A stretch of 8,673 nucleotides of DNA from Caryophanales bacterium (GTDB lineage: Bacteria > Bacillota > Bacilli > Alicyclobacillales > SLC66). The position numbers and the translations under genes were made by a program. The notes beneath the pieces are model-generated. The model was not told the DNA's origin. It saw nothing but the letters and a program-made list of their open reading frames with translations, and did no database searches. The stretch covers positions 1 to 8,673 of the forward strand of contig DAIELO010000037.1 in assembly GCA_027341705.1 (NCBI GenBank). The letters run 5' to 3'. Positions 6,313 to 8,673 of the stretch are shown here, piece by piece (within the stretch, counting starts at the first letter, position 1; each line of letters opens with the position of its first letter).

Positions 6313-6341
6313 ATTTTATTTTCCACCGCGATAATTGTCAA
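6313..6341 (-). promoter_or_regulatory. Near-consensus sigma-A promoter of the EAL gene
   Basis: TTGACA (6341-6336) is separated by 17 bp from TAAAAT (6318-6313) on the minus strand. The -35 box is perfect and the -10 differs at one position. A TTTACA element 11 bp upstream (6352-6347) gives an 11-bp direct repeat TTTACA/TTGACA overlapping the -35. Confidence 0.75.
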
Positions 6342-6367
6342 ATGTTTGTAAAGCGTATAGTAAAAAA

Positions 6368-6404
6368 TTATACAAAACTTTATACAAATAGTTGAAATTG
6401 TACA
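6368..6404 (+). repeat. TTRTACA repeats, candidate operator of the MerR-B12 regulator
   Basis: TTATACAAA occurs at 6368-6376 and 6380-6388 (12-bp period), and TTGTACA at 6398-6404. All contain TnnACA, the half-site style described for CarH operators, though CarH repeats are spaced 11 bp and these are 12 and 18 bp apart. The cluster lies between the divergent EAL and MerR promoters, so a regulator bound here could act on both. The sites are seen directly; their use as an operator is inference. Confidence 0.45.
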
Positions 6405-6423
6405 TTGTTGGGGGTAGTATAAC
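6392..6423 (+). promoter_or_regulatory. Possible MerR-type promoter with a 20-bp spacer
   Basis: TTGAAA (6392-6397) and TATAAC (6418-6423) are 20 bp apart, longer than normal but typical of promoters activated by MerR-family proteins. The third TTRTACA element overlaps the -35 end of the spacer. No better -35 is found at 16-18 bp. Confidence 0.4.
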
Positions 6424-6454
6424 GATAGAACTGCAATCGAGATATTTTTGTATA

Positions 6455-6471
6455 GGGTGGGTGGGTGGTGG
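6455..6471 (+). other. G-triplet run over the MerR start codon (possible G-quadruplex)
   Basis: GGGTGGGTGGGTGGTGG consists of three G3 runs and two G2 runs separated by single T residues, on the coding strand. It covers the ribosome site and both candidate GTG starts (6465, 6468). Such a run can form a compact parallel G-quadruplex, with two tetrads or with a bulge in the fourth run. Whether it folds in the cell is unknown. Confidence 0.5.
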
Positions 6472-7415
6472 ACTCTAAGGATTGGTATAGTATTCGACAG
6501 GTGGCTCAGCTAACAGGGTTAAGTACACAATTAATTCGCAAATGGGAAGAGCGTTATCACGCCGTTGAGCCTCGACGTCTTGAGAATAGATATCGGGTAT
6601 ATAGCAAGAGTGATGTCATGCGCTTAAGACAACTGCAAAAATTGACTGAAGAAGGTTATTCGATTCGAAAAGCCGTACTCTGGGTCAAACAGCAGCCGTT
6701 AGATTCTGATGTGGTGTTTACAGATCAAACTACACTCAGTTTGCAGGAAAACGTCTCCCCGTATGCGATCAAGCAGACCGAGGCAACGCTTTATTTGGAA
6801 CAGCTGTTTGCTTTAGGTGAGCAAGGAGCAGGTCGTGACATCCATGATCTTCTTCAAACAATCTATTCACAGAATGGACTAAAGTATCTGTCTGGAAATT
6901 TGTTGGTTCCTTTTCTGTTTGAAATTGGCAAACGCTGGGAATCTGGTGTGTGGCATGAATACCAAGAGCACATTGCCAGCGTAGCCGTACAAGATTTTTT
7001 GATCCAAGCATACTCATCGTTATCTGTACCGTTCGACGCACCACTATTATTAGCTACTTGCGTTCCTGGCGAGCGTCATGAGGTGATGCTTCATCTTGCA
7101 CTTCTTGAGGCGGCTATTAAAGGGTATAAAACGGTCTTCCTAGGGGCTAGTCCCGCTCCTCGTGCGCTTGCTGATGCGGTAATCCAATTACAACCAAAGG
7201 TGGTTTTATTGTCGTTGACCACCATGCTACCTCTGGAAAACAATCCATTCGCGCTCGATGAGATTGATCAATTGGCTTCACTGTATCCAAATATTCAGTT
7301 TTATATTGGAGGAGCCGCAGCCAAAGTGAGCTTATCAACGCGTGCAAAGAGATGGCTTCATTTCGTCGATAGTATTGGATTGTTATTTCAGAAAATTGAG
7401 TCAATGAAACATTGA
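6465..7415 (+). CDS. MerR-family regulator with cobalamin-binding C-terminus (CarH/LitR-like)
   Basis: The product has 316 residues. A MerR winged helix covers about 7-75 (YSIRQVAQLTGLSTQLIRKWEERY, then wing RRLENRYRVYS). A helical B12-binding cap follows at about 105-185 with W158 and the E168-H169 pair in EYQEHIAS. A Rossmann-like B12 domain spans about 193-312 with CVPGERHEVM (199-208), FLGASPAP, VVLLSLTT and YIGGAAA. H205 corresponds to the lower axial cobalt ligand of CarH. Relatives are repressors that hold adenosylcobalamin and let go of DNA in light. Two differences stand out: the residue after W158, His in Thermus CarH and a ligand of the light-exposed form, is Glu; and the Gly of the usual DxHxxG motif is Met208. 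B12 binding is likely, but CarH-style photochemistry is doubtful. Initiation is at GTG 6465 or GTG 6468 within a G-rich stretch. The Rieske gene follows 16 bp later, probably in one operon. Confidence 0.87.
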   Translation: MVDSKDWYSIRQVAQLTGLSTQLIRKWEERYHAVEPRRLENRYRVYSKSDVMRLRQLQKLTEEGYSIRKAVLWVKQQPLDSDVVFTDQTTLSLQENVSPYAIKQTEATLYLEQLFALGEQGAGRDIHDLLQTIYSQNGLKYLSGNLLVPFLFEIGKRWESGVWHEYQEHIASVAVQDFLIQAYSSLSVPFDAPLLLATCVPGERHEVMLHLALLEAAIKGYKTVFLGASPAPRALADAVIQLQPKVVLLSLTTMLPLENNPFALDEIDQLASLYPNIQFYIGGAAAKVSLSTRAKRWLHFVDSIGLLFQKIESMKH

Positions 7416-7431
7416 GAATGGGGGATGACGT

Positions 7432-8451
7432 ATGGAAGTTGTACGTAATCAAGCAAAAGACGCAGTGGTCGATTCAGACCCACGCATTATTACCAAGACA
7501 AGTGATGATCAAGTATTTCCGCTTACATGGTATGCGGTCATGTGGGCTAGGAAGTTAACGAAGATACCAATCAAGCATACGGTGGTTGGCAGAGATTTAG
7601 TGTTCTATCGAGATGAGCAAGGAGGCGTGCATTGTCTAGAAGCGTATTGTGCGCATCGGGGCGCTGATTTATCGTTAGGTCACTGCCAGAATGGTGCGCT
7701 ACACTGTGCCTATCACGGATGGGAATTTAATGGAGATGGTAAGTGTGTGAAAATCCCTGCACATCCAGATCGGCCGATTCCTGATTTTGCTCATATTAAG
7801 GCGTATCCTGTTCAAGAAAAAGCTGGCTTGATTTGGATATATCCCCAAGATGCAAGCCTCACTCATCCTGAAGAACTTACGGTGTTTACGGAGTTATTGG
7901 ATAATAACTATTCTCTATCTCCTTATGAGACAACGTGGAAGGCACATCTGACACGAGTGGTGGAAAGTGTGCTGGATGTGGCACATTTACCATTTGTGCA
8001 TAAAAAGACGATTGGCAGGAGGGTGGATGCGGAAATTCGAACGTTGGACTTTGAGGTGTCCGATCATAATCATATTAAAATTCAAAACGGTGGGGGGATG
8101 CTTGAGTATTCGTTTCCTCAACAATGGATGTTAAGGCCTTCAGTAAAAAGCGACCGGAGTTTTATTAACTATGTTACTTTCACTCCGATAAGTTCCACAG
8201 AGACGATGATTTTTGGTTATGCAGGAAGGACTTTCTTGCGCAGTGTACCACTGATGAATAAGTTTTTTTCTTATTATAGTCTGAAAATTCTTGAGGAAGA
8301 TCGTAAAGTAGTGGAAAGCCAACATCCCCGTCCCATCCCAGAAGCATTGAGAATGGAGGCTCATGTTCCTGCAGATGGGGCGCAAGTGCGGTTTCGGCAA
8401 CGTTGGTATCAATTTATGACTAGTAATGAAGCCAAGGTGCGAACGTGGTAA
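7432..8451 (+). CDS. Rieske non-heme iron oxygenase, alpha-subunit type
   Basis: The product has 339 residues. An N-terminal Rieske domain (about 30-140) has C73-A-H75-R-G and C92-A-Y-H95-G-W, the two Cys and two His that hold a 2Fe-2S cluster. The catalytic domain contains ESVLDVAHLPFVH, where D182 bridges to the Rieske site of a neighbouring subunit, H185 and H190 bind the mononuclear iron, and D290 in LEEDRKVVESQ is the third ligand. It would activate O2 with electrons from a separate reductase, which is not in the window. The sequence style is closer to the PaO/vanillate demethylase-like single-component alpha proteins than to classic benzoate or naphthalene dioxygenases. The substrate is unknown. 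The ATG at 7432 has a GGGGG ribosome site 7 nt upstream. Linkage to the B12 regulator suggests that it is the regulator's target. The gene ends 13 bp before the convergent MFS gene. Confidence 0.9.
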   Translation: MEVVRNQAKDAVVDSDPRIITKTSDDQVFPLTWYAVMWARKLTKIPIKHTVVGRDLVFYRDEQGGVHCLEAYCAHRGADLSLGHCQNGALHCAYHGWEFNGDGKCVKIPAHPDRPIPDFAHIKAYPVQEKAGLIWIYPQDASLTHPEELTVFTELLDNNYSLSPYETTWKAHLTRVVESVLDVAHLPFVHKKTIGRRVDAEIRTLDFEVSDHNHIKIQNGGGMLEYSFPQQWMLRPSVKSDRSFINYVTFTPISSTETMIFGYAGRTFLRSVPLMNKFFSYYSLKILEEDRKVVESQHPRPIPEALRMEAHVPADGAQVRFRQRWYQFMTSNEAKVRTW

Positions 8452-8464
8452 ATTTTTTATATAC

Positions 8465-8673
8465 CTAATGTGCTTGTTGCGGATGATGAAGGCCTTCTGC
8501 TTGACCATTTTCCTCAAGGCTTCTTTCCATCATGGAGGTGGCAAATACAAGTGATATTAGCCCCGCGGTTAATATCACTGCGGCCACCCAGAATGGGACT
8601 TGCATACCAAATTTAGGACCGATGAAGCCACTTAGTATGGGGGCTATTGCCGCCCCAGCCCAGCGCAAAAAAT
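8465..8673 (-). CDS. C-terminal end of an MFS transporter (cut by the window edge)
   Basis: The last 68 residues are visible on the minus strand. LRWAGAAIAPILSGFIG is the typical 'R-x-x-G-x-A-x-x-P' helix of drug/metabolite MFS exporters. The final transmembrane helix (VPFWVAAVILTAGLISLVFA) and a hydrophilic His/Gln-containing tail follow. The gene continues beyond the right edge, so substrate and length cannot be judged. It is convergent with the Rieske gene; no hairpin terminator is seen in the 13-bp gap. Confidence 0.7.
   Translation of the reverse strand, partial: FLRWAGAAIAPILSGFIGPKFGMQVPFWVAAVILTAGLISLVFATSMMERSLEENGQAEGLHHPQQAH

Noticed and set aside
6285..6341. Upstream extension of the EAL gene to ATG 6341
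   Set aside because: That codon lies in the -35 box of a near-consensus promoter, while ATG 6284 has a strong ribosome site.
6342..6464. Cobalamin riboswitch in front of the B12 regulator
   Set aside because: The stretch is short and AT-rich and shows none of the conserved B12-box blocks; only repeats and a promoter are seen.
8452..8464. Bidirectional terminator between the Rieske and MFS genes
   Set aside because: The gap is AT-rich but has no stem-loop; the T-run alone is not enough.
1..8673. CRISPR array, insertion sequence, phage or toxin-antitoxin genes
   Set aside because: No regularly spaced long repeats, terminal inverted repeats, transposase, integrase or tRNA-like sequence was seen on either strand.

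Overview
The window looks like a chromosomal piece from a low-to-mid GC Firmicute, probably an aerobic Bacilli/Alicyclobacillus-like organism. The clues are G-rich Shine-Dalgarno sequences, consensus sigma-A-like promoters, a ydaO-type c-di-AMP riboswitch, an RsbU/SpoIIE-type phosphatase with a STAS protein, and frequent GTG starts. The genus is a guess; no rRNA or tRNA is present to fix it.

Layout: (1) 1-1143, minus strand: the 5' part of a KamA-family radical SAM gene running off the left edge, preceded by a leader of about 260 nt with its own promoter, a clear c-di-AMP riboswitch and a candidate terminator/antiterminator. (2) 1141-2277, minus: a second, unrelated radical SAM/SPASM enzyme. 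(3) 2421-5234, plus: a diguanylate cyclase, a STAS anti-anti-sigma-like protein and a PAS-PP2C phosphatase, all in one direction. (4) 5220-6284, minus: an EAL phosphodiesterase whose 3' end overlaps the phosphatase gene by 15 bp. (5) 6465-8451, plus: a MerR-type regulator with a cobalamin-binding (CarH/LitR-like) C-terminus, followed 16 bp later by a Rieske non-heme iron oxygenase. (6) 8465-8673, minus: the C-terminal end of an MFS transporter running off the right edge.

How the parts fit: this is a signalling-rich segment. c-di-GMP would be made by the GGDEF protein and broken down by the EAL protein, and a partner-switching pair (phosphatase plus STAS) lies between them, so these four genes plausibly form one local circuit. 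The MerR-B12 regulator and oxygenase form a likely operon. The 180-bp region between the EAL and MerR genes carries several TTRTACA-like elements and a promoter with an unusually long spacer. The most striking RNA features are the c-di-AMP riboswitch in front of a KamA-like enzyme and a run of G-triplets (possible G-quadruplex) covering the MerR start site. Nothing here amounts to a proven new system. The riboswitch-KamA pairing, the kinase-less partner switch linked to c-di-GMP enzymes, and the non-canonical B12 regulator are the best leads. No CRISPR array, insertion sequence, tRNA or rRNA was seen.
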